A stretch of DNA of 59,233 bases. Source: Sedimentisphaerales bacterium (GTDB lineage Bacteria > Planctomycetota > Phycisphaerae > Sedimentisphaerales > Anaerobacaceae). The position numbers and the translations under genes are program-made. Numbering within the stretch: position 1 is the stretch's first letter; each line of letters starts with the position of its first letter. The stretch lies in the NCBI GenBank assembly GCA_016932835.1, contig JAFGCD010000024.1, positions 1-59,233 of the forward strand, given 5' to 3'. The notes under the pieces were generated by a model. It ran no database searches. It saw only the letters and a program-made list of their open reading frames with translations, and was not told the origin of the DNA. Positions 8,044 to 16,170 of this stretch are shown here, one piece after another.

Positions 8044-9558
8044 ATGAGCATGTCGAGGATGAGAATTACGGTTGTTTTGGCGGTTGTCGGTTTTTGCTGC
8101 GGGATTGCGGGAAGCAGGCCTGCGGAGGGGAGGGTCGAGCTTATTGGTGGGGATTTTTCGCAGTGGCGCGGTAATACGGGGGATTGGTCGATTTGCGGGG
8201 AGGCGGGTCTCAAGAGCGACAACGCGGGGCTGCTGGCGGGCAAGGCTGGCAGCGGCGTTATCGTCAACGGGCCGACGGGCAGGACAGTGAACATACTGAG
8301 CAAGGCGGAGTTCGGCGACGTTCGGGCGCATGTCGAATTCATGGTTCCGAAGGGTTCGAATTCGGGGGTTTATTTTCAGGGGAGGTACGAGGTTCAGGTT
8401 TTCGACAGTTGGGGCGTGAAAGAGCCGCACTATTCGGACTGCGGCGGCATCTACCAGCGATGGGACGACAACCGGCAGCCTCAAGGGTATGAAGGACATG
8501 GTCCGAAGGTGAACGCGTCGAAGGCGCCTGGGCAGTGGCAGAGCTTCGACGTTGTCTTCCGCACGCCGCGCTTCGACAAGGCGGGCAGGAAGATTGCGAA
8601 CGCCCGGTTCGAGAAGGTCGTTCACAACGGGGTTGTGGTGCACAGCGACGTAGTCGTAACCGGGCCGACGCGCGCGAGCACCTGGAACGATGAGAAGGCT
8701 GTCGGGCCGCTGATGCTTCAGGGCGACCACGGGCCTGTCGCGTATCGCAATATATGGCTCGAACCGGCGGGTCCGAATCCGTTTTTTGCGATGGATACCG
8801 CGACGAAGGACGCTAAGCATCAAAGCGCAAAAGAGCAGGTGGAAATGGTGAAAGAACTTGGTTACTCCGGTATCGGGCCTCACGCAGGGGGCGGTTTGGA
8901 GGAGATGGCAGCGGAGTGCGAGAAGAACGGGGTGAGCCTGGTTGCGGCGTATGTGGGTGCGAATATAGGGTCGGGGCAGCAGAAGTACGGGCCGGAACTG
9001 CCGGCGGCAATCGAGACGCTGAAAGGGACGAACTCGATGCTGTGGCTTTTCGTGCAGAGCAACGAGGATAAGGTTTCATCGCCGAGCGGCGATGAGCGTG
9101 CGGTTGCGGTTATTCGTGAGATTGCGGATATGGCTGAGGCGAAGGGGGTGCGAGTTGCGCTGTATCCGCATACGGGGTTCTGGGTGGAGCGTGTGGAGGA
9201 CGCGGTGCGGGTCGTCGGGAAGGCGGGCAGGAAGAACGTCGGGGTGACTTTCAATCTGTGCCACTGGCTGATGGTTGACGATGAGAAAAATGCCGAATCG
9301 CTGATAAAGCAGGCCATACCTTATCTTTTTGTGGTTACTATCAACGGGGCCGACAGCGGCGGCAAGGACTGGGGCAAACTCATTCAGACGCTCGACAAGG
9401 GGACGTTCGACATGGGCGGTTTTCTAAAGACCCTAAGCGAACAGGGGTACACGGGGCCGATCGGTTTCCAGGGTTACGGGATCGGCGGCGATGCGTACGA
9501 GAATTTGAAGCGGACTATGGCTGCGTGGCGGCGACTTTGGGCGGGGATGAATCAGTGA
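8044..9558 (+). CDS. Secreted fusion of a DUF1080 (3-keto-glycoside hydrolase-like) domain and a sugar isomerase/epimerase-like TIM barrel
   Basis: The ATG at 8044 follows GGGGAATATAAA and opens a signal peptide (MRITVVLAVVGFCCGIAG). Residues about 25-245 form a DUF1080 lectin-like domain: GDFSQWRG, FMVPKGSNSGVYFQG, RYEVQVFDSWG, APGQWQSFDVVF, and the closing GPVAYRNIWLEP. Residues about 260-500 look like an AP-endonuclease-2-type TIM barrel (EQVEMVKELGYSGIGPH, GVRVALYPHTGFW, VGVTFNLCHWL, GPIGFQGYGIGG). DUF1080 proteins include 3-keto-disaccharide hydrolases, and the barrel family includes sugar epimerases. With the oxidoreductases just upstream, the protein could cleave and isomerise a keto-sugar glycoside. 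Total length is 504 residues. Confidence 0.82.
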   Translation: MSMSRMRITVVLAVVGFCCGIAGSRPAEGRVELIGGDFSQWRGNTGDWSICGEAGLKSDNAGLLAGKAGSGVIVNGPTGRTVNILSKAEFGDVRAHVEFMVPKGSNSGVYFQGRYEVQVFDSWGVKEPHYSDCGGIYQRWDDNRQPQGYEGHGPKVNASKAPGQWQSFDVVFRTPRFDKAGRKIANARFEKVVHNGVVVHSDVVVTGPTRASTWNDEKAVGPLMLQGDHGPVAYRNIWLEPAGPNPFFAMDTATKDAKHQSAKEQVEMVKELGYSGIGPHAGGGLEEMAAECEKNGVSLVAAYVGANIGSGQQKYGPELPAAIETLKGTNSMLWLFVQSNEDKVSSPSGDERAVAVIREIADMAEAKGVRVALYPHTGFWVERVEDAVRVVGKAGRKNVGVTFNLCHWLMVDDEKNAESLIKQAIPYLFVVTINGADSGGKDWGKLIQTLDKGTFDMGGFLKTLSEQGYTGPIGFQGYGIGGDAYENLKRTMAAWRRLWAGMNQ

Positions 9559-9654
9559 TTGCAGAAGACGGCGTTTTTGGTTGATTGAACTTATAGTTAC
9601 GGATTTCCCGGCCACGGCGGGCGGGATTGAAATTAGTGTATATCGAGAGACGTA

Positions 9655-9960
9655 ATGGAAACTCTTAAGCTGCTGCGCGATTACTTTCCGATGGCCGTGT
9701 TCACAGGCGGCTGTCTTGTTTTCATCAGCGAGGACTGGCGTGTCGAACTGACCGAACACAAGAACAAGGACTTCAGCAAAACGGATGCCGAGCCTTCGAT
9801 AATACGAGTGAAGATATCGAAGCGCACCCTTGACGGCGATGTCGTTACGGGTCATTACCACGAGGATTTTCAGCTTGAGTCGCTGGGGGAGCTTGCCGAG
9901 CAAATCGAGAAATACGTGCAATTAGCGGTAGGCGCTAATCTTCGTGAGAGCGGCTCTTAA
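9655..9960 (+). CDS. Hypothetical protein, 101 residues
   Basis: An ATG ORF 96 bases after the fusion gene. It opens METLKLLRDYFPMAVFTGG, and the rest is a mixed alpha/beta small domain with WRVELTEHK, IIRVKISKR and a C-terminal helix LGELAEQIEKYVQLA. It has no signal peptide and no membrane segment. I do not recognise the family. The codon pattern is like its neighbours and the stop is followed 57 bases later by the DUF167 gene, so it is probably real. Confidence 0.6.
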   Translation: METLKLLRDYFPMAVFTGGCLVFISEDWRVELTEHKNKDFSKTDAEPSIIRVKISKRTLDGDVVTGHYHEDFQLESLGELAEQIEKYVQLAVGANLRESGS

Positions 9961-9989
9961 GATATTGCCACACATTCGGCAGAGGACGG

Positions 9990-10017
9990 CGGCCAAGAGA
10001 TTCTGGGCCGATTTTTT
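9990..10017 (+). terminator. Terminator-like hairpin abutting the DUF167 start codon
   Basis: CGGCC at 9990-9994 pairs with GGCCG at 10006-10010, followed by A and six T. It ends at the base before the ATG at 10018. It may end the upstream transcript or attenuate the next gene. The stem is only 5 bp. Confidence 0.35.
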
Positions 10018-10332
10018 ATGGCACAGTTTGCGATTCGAGAATTTGACGGCGGCGTTTCGTTCACGGCGAAGGTGGTGCCGGGCAGCAGCAGGACTTCGGT
10101 TTGCGGGCTGCTTGACGGGATGGTAAAGATCAAGGTTTCGGCGGCCCCGGAAAAGGGCAAGGCGAACGAGTGTCTCGTGGGCTTTCTGGCGAAGCAGCTT
10201 GGCGTGAGGAAGAAGGCCGTGAGCATAGTTTCGGGGTTGAACAACCCCGTCAAGGAAGTTGTTGTATCGGGTATCGGGGTTGGGGCGCTTACAGAGAAGC
10301 TCGGCCTAAGTGAGGTGGACATATCTCAATGA
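10018..10332 (+). CDS. DUF167 (YggU/UPF0235) family protein
   Basis: The 104 residues match the short DUF167 fold. Diagnostic stretches are GVSFTAKVVPGSSRTSV, IKVSAAPEKGKANECLVGFLAKQLGV, and KAVSIVSGLNNPVKEVVV. The molecular function of this family is not established. The stop overlaps the start of the MATE gene by four bases (ATGA), indicating translational coupling. No clear ribosome binding site precedes the start, and a terminator-like hairpin lies directly upstream. Confidence 0.85.
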   Translation: MAQFAIREFDGGVSFTAKVVPGSSRTSVCGLLDGMVKIKVSAAPEKGKANECLVGFLAKQLGVRKKAVSIVSGLNNPVKEVVVSGIGVGALTEKLGLSEVDISQ

Positions 10333-11756
10333 CGGATAAATCATCCCTGCTTTCACCGGGCGATGTTGAAGATGCGACTTCGCTGAAGTATATGCTGAAG
10401 CTGGTCTCGCCTGCGGCGGTAACGACGGTATCCTTTACGGTGATGCAGTTTGTGGATCAGTACATGGTCAGCCGACTTGGTACGGACGAGTTGGCGGCGA
10501 TAGGTCCGGCCCAATTCGTGAGCTTTCTTCCGAGCGGGTTTGCGATGGGCGCGATGGCGAGCCTGAGCACTTTTGTGAGCCAGAGCCTCGGCAAGGGGGC
10601 GCTGAAAGAGTGCTCGAATTACTTCTGGCAGTCTATCTTCATGGGTCTTGCTTACTTTGGAGCGGTGATAGCCGTTATGTGGCCTTTGGCCCCTTGGATA
10701 TTCGGGGTAATGGGTCAGAGCGGCGAGATTGCCCGGCTGGAAGTTGTTTACCTTCGGATAATGCTGTATGCCCATGTGCTGGCGGTATTCAACTGGTCGT
10801 GCAATCCTTTTTTCATGGGCATCCACCGGCCTGTGGTTATGATGTGCGCATCTTTGTGCGGCCAGGCAGTCAACGTTGTCGCAAACTATGTTCTTATCTT
10901 CGGGAAGATCGGTTTTCCTGCTATGGGTCTTGAGGGTGCGGCGTGGGGGACATTCATCGGTATCGGCGTTGCGGCTCTGGTGAGCATGTGTATCTTGCTG
11001 AACAGGGAAATGAACACAACTTACGGGACTCGCCGTGCGGGGCATATCTACCCGGGAAAGATGTACGACCTTATCAAGGTCGGGCTTCCTGCGGGGCTCG
11101 GGCTGGCAGTTAACGTTGCGTTTTGGGGGACGGTATTGTACACGCTCGTAGGAAGGTTCGGGAAGGAGGCGCAGGCCGCCACTACGGCGGTTTTTAACTG
11201 GACTCGTTTTTCTGTGATGCCTGTGGTCGGGGTCAGTATGGCGCTTGGGGCGGCGGTCGGCAAGAGTATCGGGTCGGGGCGGAAGGAACTTGCGGCGAAG
11301 CAGACGAGCGTTTGTCTTAGAGTGGGGCTGGTGTATATGGGTTTTGCGGGGGTGTGCTTTTTCCTATTTCGGGAGCGCCTTATCAAATTCTGGTCCACGG
11401 ACGCTAATGTAATCGAAGCGGGGACTGGTATTATGGTCTGTGCGGCGTTCTACCAGGTTTTTCATGCGGCGCGCATTATCTACGGCGGCGCTCTGCAGGG
11501 GGCCGGCGATACGCTGTGGCTTATGCTGGTTTCGACGGTCGGCGCGTTGGGGATACTTGCCGTGGGGGGGACGGGGATGGTCGTTTTTGCGCCCGAAGCA
11601 GGTCCGGTGGGTCCTTGGATCGCGGCTGCCTTGAGTATCGCTGTTGCGGGGCTGGCAAATTGCCGGCGGTTCAAGAGCAATCGCTGGATGAAGATCGACC
11701 TTTTCAAGCGACAGAGACCTGTGGTTGGCGTTCAGGATGAGGCGGTTATTGAATAG
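10329..11756 (+). CDS. MATE family multidrug/cation antiporter
   Basis: A 475-residue integral membrane protein with about 12 hydrophobic segments arranged as two six-helix halves. Opening motifs are LKLVSPAAVTTVSFTVMQFVDQYMVS and GTDELAAIGPAQF, which match the NorM/DinF group where the first half has FxDxxMVxxLGxxxLAA. The second half begins with LIKVGLPAGLGLAVNVAFWG. MATE proteins export organic cations or metabolites in exchange for H+ or Na+; the substrate is not readable. It is translationally coupled to the DUF167 gene and is the last gene of that run. Confidence 0.88.
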   Translation: MTDKSSLLSPGDVEDATSLKYMLKLVSPAAVTTVSFTVMQFVDQYMVSRLGTDELAAIGPAQFVSFLPSGFAMGAMASLSTFVSQSLGKGALKECSNYFWQSIFMGLAYFGAVIAVMWPLAPWIFGVMGQSGEIARLEVVYLRIMLYAHVLAVFNWSCNPFFMGIHRPVVMMCASLCGQAVNVVANYVLIFGKIGFPAMGLEGAAWGTFIGIGVAALVSMCILLNREMNTTYGTRRAGHIYPGKMYDLIKVGLPAGLGLAVNVAFWGTVLYTLVGRFGKEAQAATTAVFNWTRFSVMPVVGVSMALGAAVGKSIGSGRKELAAKQTSVCLRVGLVYMGFAGVCFFLFRERLIKFWSTDANVIEAGTGIMVCAAFYQVFHAARIIYGGALQGAGDTLWLMLVSTVGALGILAVGGTGMVVFAPEAGPVGPWIAAALSIAVAGLANCRRFKSNRWMKIDLFKRQRPVVGVQDEAVIE

Positions 11757-11887
11757 TCGGGGCATGCGTCCAGGAGGGGTATTTGAGGCATTTTCTTCTT
11801 GATTTCTGTCGCTGCGGTAGATTAAGCTAATGTTTTCGGGCTTACCGATACACAGTTATGTGCCGTCATATTAAAGGAGAAAGAAAG

Positions 11888-13228
11888 ATGAAGAATAAGA
11901 TAGTCGAACGCAGGGAGTTTCTGAAATCCGCAGCGGCCGGGATGGGTTTTTTCATATTGCCCAGCGGGAGTCTTTTGGGCGCAAATGCTCCGAGCAATAA
12001 GCTCAATGTCGCAATGATCGGGACGTGGGGGCGTGCCGATGCTCACTTCGGCGCGATTTCCAGCGAGAATGTGGTTGCGCTTTGCGACGTTAACGAGGAA
12101 CATATCGCCCACGCGGCGAATAAGTTCCCCAAGGCCAAGACTTATATCGATTGGCGCAAATGCCTGGAGCAGAAAGATATCGACGCAGTAATCTGCTGCA
12201 CTCCGGATCATACTCACGCTTTTATCGCGAACTGGGCTATGAACCGTGACATGCACGTCTATTGCGAAAAGCCGCTGGGCAACACTGTCGAAGAGGCACG
12301 GATAGTTCGTGCGGCCTATCTGAAGAAAAGGAACAAACTTGCCACTCAGACGGGCACCCAGCGTCATGCGAAGCCGAATTTCGAACGTGTTCGGGAACTG
12401 GTAAGAGACGGGGCGATCGGCGAACTTACGGACTGCTATGCGTGGGGCGACAGGCAGATTCGCAGGAAAGGTTATCCGGCCGCTCAAGGCGATCCCCCGA
12501 AACATCTTCACTACGATTTGTGGATCGGCCCGTCGCCGTTCCATCCTTATAATCCGGAATACTTCGCGGGTGGGCCGGGGATGAATTGTCTTTCGTGGAA
12601 TATGTACTGGGATTTCGGCAGCGGGCAGGTGGGTGACATGGGCAGCCATACGATTGATCTGGTATGGAATGCCATCGATGCGGATTTGCCGACGACTGCC
12701 GAGGGCGAAGGGCAGGAGTTCAATCCCGAGGTGACTCCGGTCGAGCTCCATACGTCGTTCGATATTCCGAAGAACGACTGGCGAGGTCCGGTTCGCGTTC
12801 ACTGGTATCAGGGCGGTATGATGCCCAGATCGCCGAGAGGCTATGTCGATCTGAACAAGATCGGGCACGGTGCGATGTTCAAGGGTACGAAAGGCTATGT
12901 TATCTGTGACTTCGACTCTCGAATTCTGATTCCGTTCGGCGACGATGCGGATCTGACTTATCATAATCGCCGCAGTAAGGACAAGATTATTCCCCCGCTG
13001 GGCCACTTCCAGAGGGAATGGGTGGATGCCTGCAAGGGGGACCTTAAGACTCATTGCGACTTCGACTACGGCGGAAGTGCAATCGAGATGATGCTGCTGG
13101 GTCTTGTTGCCTATCGTGTGGGCAAGAAGCTGGATTATGATCCTGCTGCGGGTCGTGTTAAGAACAGCGACGAGGCGAACGCCCTTCTGAGCCGTGAGTA
13201 TCGTCCTGGGTGGACGCTCAACGGTTGA
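11888..13228 (+). CDS. Exported Gfo/Idh/MocA family oxidoreductase
   Basis: A 446-residue oxidoreductase starting at the ATG that follows AAAGGAGA (11875-11882). The N-terminus VERREFLKSAAAGMGFFILP is Tat-like but has RRE in place of the usual RR-x-F-hydrophobic core. The Rossmann part reads LNVAMIGTWGRAD and VVALCDVNEEH; EKPLGNT and GQVGDMGSHTIDL hold the Lys and the Asp/His active-site pair. It is more distant from the two paralogues at 5271 and 6704 than they are from each other. A rho-independent terminator follows directly, so it appears to be a single-gene unit. Confidence 0.87.
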   Translation: MKNKIVERREFLKSAAAGMGFFILPSGSLLGANAPSNKLNVAMIGTWGRADAHFGAISSENVVALCDVNEEHIAHAANKFPKAKTYIDWRKCLEQKDIDAVICCTPDHTHAFIANWAMNRDMHVYCEKPLGNTVEEARIVRAAYLKKRNKLATQTGTQRHAKPNFERVRELVRDGAIGELTDCYAWGDRQIRRKGYPAAQGDPPKHLHYDLWIGPSPFHPYNPEYFAGGPGMNCLSWNMYWDFGSGQVGDMGSHTIDLVWNAIDADLPTTAEGEGQEFNPEVTPVELHTSFDIPKNDWRGPVRVHWYQGGMMPRSPRGYVDLNKIGHGAMFKGTKGYVICDFDSRILIPFGDDADLTYHNRRSKDKIIPPLGHFQREWVDACKGDLKTHCDFDYGGSAIEMMLLGLVAYRVGKKLDYDPAAGRVKNSDEANALLSREYRPGWTLNG

Positions 13229-13250
13229 GACAAGTTGACGGCGAGAATCG

Positions 13251-13282
13251 AGGGCCGGGGCGATTATGTCCCGGCCCTTTTT
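13251..13282 (+). terminator. Rho-independent terminator after the third Gfo/Idh gene
   Basis: GGGCCGGG at 13252-13259 pairs with CCCGGCCC at 13270-13277 around a 10-base loop, followed by five T. The flanking A-T pair extends the stem. Confidence 0.85.
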
Positions 13283-13359
13283 CGTACGGAGCCCGCGAGG
13301 CCTTTTAATCGAGGACCTGCAGTCGGGTTTGTAGGGGCTGCGGGTACGTCGTTTGCTTT

Positions 13360-14199
13360 TCAGAACTCTTCATCTTCAGAGAGTTCGGGGCCGCCTGTGA
13401 CGGGTTTTATGGTTATGCTGCGAACGGCGCCTGCAGTCTGCCAGGTTGCTATACCGAAGGGGACTGTCAAATCCATCTCGGCTCTGACGTCAATGTGGCG
13501 TCCTTTTACATTTATGTTTACGAGGACTTCGCCGTCGAGCCATGCCTCAATTTTGTCCGGTGTAATTCTGAGCCTGACATGATACCATTTGCCGGTCTCG
13601 AAGGTGTGCATTCGAGTGGTCTGGTTGTTTGCGGCGTCATAGTAGTCGATGTTCGAGATTCCGCAGAGCCCCCCTCCCCAGCCTCCAAGGACGAGTGAGC
13701 AGGCCCTGTCGCCGAATGGGAAGGTTAGTCCGCAGAAGAAATCGCTTCCGGCGACTCGCATTGCATCGAGACTGATTTCGTAATCCATACGAATGAGCGG
13801 GCCGGTCCATTTGATTCCGGTCATATCGTTGCCGGTTTCCATATGGATTGCCCCGTCTTTAACGAGGACTTCTCCCTGGCCTCCGAAATCGACAGGCTGC
13901 CATTTTCCGAGTGACTTTCCGTCGAAGAGGCTCATTTCGGCGGTTATCAATTCCTGGGGTGCGTTCGGTTCTTGTGCGGCGACCGACGGAGTGATCCTCG
14001 GCTGCTCTACAGTTGAGGGCGCTGTAGCGTTTGGCTCGGTCGGCGAGCAGGGATCGGCGGAATCATCGCTGCGGCAGCCGAGGAATACGAGGACTGCAAT
14101 AAAGAGTGCCGCATATAGGGTATTGCGGCCGAGTAATGCAGGAGCGAACAATCCGGGTCGAAGGTTTGTAGTAGTGTTATTAGCTTGTTTTGTTTGCAT
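13360..14199 (-). CDS. DUF1080 domain lipoprotein
   Basis: A 279-residue protein read on the minus strand. The start at 14199 is preceded by GGAGAAGCACA, better than the upstream in-frame ATG codons. The N-terminal membrane segment LYAALFIAVLVFLGC ends in a lipobox Cys, so the protein is probably lipid-anchored. After a Pro/Thr/Ala-rich linker (about 40-80) comes a DUF1080 lectin-like domain with SLFDGKSLGKWQPVDFGG, VKDGAIHMETG, TGKWYHVRLRITPDKIEAWLDGE and IATWQTAGAVRSITI. DUF1080 relatives bind or hydrolyse oxidised disaccharides. It is transcribed divergently from the transglutaminase-TPR gene and converges on the terminator of the Gfo/Idh gene. Confidence 0.82.
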   Translation of the reverse strand: MQTKQANNTTTNLRPGLFAPALLGRNTLYAALFIAVLVFLGCRSDDSADPCSPTEPNATAPSTVEQPRITPSVAAQEPNAPQELITAEMSLFDGKSLGKWQPVDFGGQGEVLVKDGAIHMETGNDMTGIKWTGPLIRMDYEISLDAMRVAGSDFFCGLTFPFGDRACSLVLGGWGGGLCGISNIDYYDAANNQTTRMHTFETGKWYHVRLRITPDKIEAWLDGEVLVNINVKGRHIDVRAEMDLTVPFGIATWQTAGAVRSITIKPVTGGPELSEDEEF

Positions 14200-14228
14200 T
14201 GTGCTTCTCCGAATACGTGAAAATTGCA

Positions 14229-14257
14229 TTGCATAGCATAACAACAAGGTTTAGATT
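14229..14257 (+). promoter_or_regulatory. Promoter for the transglutaminase-TPR gene
   Basis: TTGCAT at 14229-14234 and TAGATT at 14252-14257, 17-base spacer. It overlaps the divergent promoter on the minus strand. Confidence 0.5.
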
Positions 14258-14263
14258 GTTCAA
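14235..14263 (-). promoter_or_regulatory. Divergent promoter for the DUF1080 lipoprotein gene
   Basis: On the minus strand TTGAAC (14263-14258) and TATGCT (14240-14235) are separated by 17 bases. It occupies almost the same DNA as the plus-strand promoter, so the two genes probably compete or are co-controlled. Confidence 0.5.
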
Positions 14264-14448
14264 CGGCAAAGCGGCCTAGGGCGTTTTGTTCCGGCGGGCG
14301 GGTATTTTTGAGAAAATGAAAGAAGAACGAAGGATTGACGGACGATAAAGCTCTTATGGAGCTGCGGTTATACGAGAACATGAAGGACTGCGAGTTGTTC
14401 GAGGAGCCAAAGCAGCATAATTTCAGGCGAGAAAATAAACAGGAATCG

Positions 14449-16059
14449 ATGAAGAAGGCAATCCTCTCAACAATTTCGGGGCTGATTCTGCTGTTCGGCG
14501 GCGGTTCGGCGTTCGGATACGAGGCGCTGGCTAATCAGGCCAAGAGCGGGCTTTACGCCAAGAGTATCGAGCAGGTTCTGCGTTTGCAGCCTGATGAGGT
14601 TGATCTTGGGACGGCGGCTTTGATTGTATCCGAACGGTGGAGCGAACTGGTGGCGGGGGTCAGAGGCCTTGAGACGCTTGACGATATGGCGATCGAGATT
14701 CGCGAGCGACTCAGGGACAAACGAATCCGGATGAACTACCGCGCGATCGAGGTAATCAACGAGTACCTGTTCAAGGATCTGGGCTTCACGCCCCTGGCCG
14801 AGGCGGACGATCCGAATGATTTGTTTCTTCATACGGTTCTTGACAAGCGAAAGGGGTATTGCCTGAGCCTTTCGGTTTTGTATCTTGCGATTGGCGAGCG
14901 GCTGGGGCTTCCTTTGTACGGGGTTGTCGTGCCGGGGCATTTTTTCGTGCGATACGACGACGGGCGGGTGCAGTTCAATATCGAGACGACGAGCCAGGGC
15001 GGGACGGCATCGGACGAGCACTACAGAAAGAAATTCCAGGTTCCGAAGGACAGCCGCAACAGTATCTACCTGAAGAACCTTAATAAACTTCAGACGCTCG
15101 GCTGCTTTTTCAATAACCTGGGGCTGAGCTACAATCATGTGGGGAATTCGGAATCGGAGATGCTCGCCCTGCTTCGAGCAGTCGAGATAAATCCGACTCT
15201 TTCAGAGTCACGGGCGAACCTCGGCAATGCTTACCAGCGGCGAGGGCAGATTGTCGAGGCAATCCGGGAATATGAGGCTGCGCTTGCGATCAATCCGTCA
15301 GATCCGAAGACTCACAATAATCTGGGGAATGCTTACAGCGAGCGAGGGTGGATGAGCTATGCAATTTCGGAGTACCGGCGGGCGCTGGAACTTGACGGTA
15401 AGTTTGTCGATGCTTACAGGAACCTTGCAATCGCGCTGACCAAGCAGGAGCGCTACGGCGAGGCCGTGCGTGAGTTGAGGCGGCTGATTGAATTGAAGCC
15501 CGATGATGCGAGCTACTACGGGCATCTCGGCGAAGTATATACTCTCAAGGGCGATTACAAGCCGGCGATTGCGCAGTACGAGAAGGCATTGAAGCTGGCT
15601 CCGGAACTCGGCGAGGCGTACTACGGTCTGGGGGTGTGCTACGGGAAGCTCGGTCGAGAAGATGATGAGATTCAAGCGTATCGCAAGGCTATCGAACTGA
15701 ATCCTTCTATGGTCAACGCGCTTGTGAATCTTGGGAATGCGTATTTCGGGCGTAAAGATTACGATGTCGCTATCGAATTGTATGAACGAGCGACACAGGC
15801 GGCGCCCGGCGAGGCTATGGTGCTGTTCAATCTGGGGGCGGCGTATTCGAACAAGGGCGATTATGAGCAGGCGGTCGGCGCGTATCTTCGAGCCGTCGAA
15901 CTCGACGACGGTATCGGGGATGTTCACTATCAACTGGCTTATGCGTATTACCAGTTAAAGGTTTACGATCCGGCGTGGAAACATATTCAGATCGCCAAGG
16001 AATTAGGGGTTACAGTGCCCGAGGAACTGATCAAGGCGATCAAGAGCCGAATGAAATAG
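14449..16059 (+). CDS. Secreted transglutaminase-like (SirB1/Transglut_core2) protein with nine TPR repeats
   Basis: The start at 14449 gives a clear signal peptide (MKKAILSTISGLILLFGGG); upstream in-frame TTG and ATG codons would bury it. Residues about 30-215 form a Transglut_core2-type domain with Cys in RKGYCLSLSVLYLAI and His in VVPGHFFVRYDDG, the expected catalytic pair. Residues about 220-530 carry nine TPR units, from FFNNLGLSYNHVG to the last one, DVHYQLAYAYYQL. TPR arrays bind proteins or peptides, so this is plausibly a periplasmic scaffold with protease or amidase chemistry. In-frame peptides upstream (14335-14448) are probably untranslated leader. Confidence 0.82.
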   Translation: MKKAILSTISGLILLFGGGSAFGYEALANQAKSGLYAKSIEQVLRLQPDEVDLGTAALIVSERWSELVAGVRGLETLDDMAIEIRERLRDKRIRMNYRAIEVINEYLFKDLGFTPLAEADDPNDLFLHTVLDKRKGYCLSLSVLYLAIGERLGLPLYGVVVPGHFFVRYDDGRVQFNIETTSQGGTASDEHYRKKFQVPKDSRNSIYLKNLNKLQTLGCFFNNLGLSYNHVGNSESEMLALLRAVEINPTLSESRANLGNAYQRRGQIVEAIREYEAALAINPSDPKTHNNLGNAYSERGWMSYAISEYRRALELDGKFVDAYRNLAIALTKQERYGEAVRELRRLIELKPDDASYYGHLGEVYTLKGDYKPAIAQYEKALKLAPELGEAYYGLGVCYGKLGREDDEIQAYRKAIELNPSMVNALVNLGNAYFGRKDYDVAIELYERATQAAPGEAMVLFNLGAAYSNKGDYEQAVGAYLRAVELDDGIGDVHYQLAYAYYQLKVYDPAWKHIQIAKELGVTVPEELIKAIKSRMK

Positions 16060-16072
16060 TCGGACCGGTCGA

Positions 16073-16101
16073 TTGCTTTTTTTCCGAAACGGCGGTAGAA
16101 T
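16073..16101 (+). promoter_or_regulatory. Promoter for the GH-A-like hydrolase gene
   Basis: TTGCTT at 16073-16078 and TAGAAT at 16096-16101, 17-base spacer. The predicted leader is about 60 bases and holds AAGGAGG just before the ATG at 16171. Confidence 0.6.
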
Positions 16102-16170
16102 CATATCTGAATTCTAAAAGAACGGGGATTTTCTCCGTCTGTCGATGACTGTCTTAAGGAGGCAACGGCC

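Noticed and set aside
14335..14448. TTG start for the transglutaminase-TPR protein
   Set aside because: The ATG at 14449 yields a canonical signal peptide; the extension is charged and would block export.
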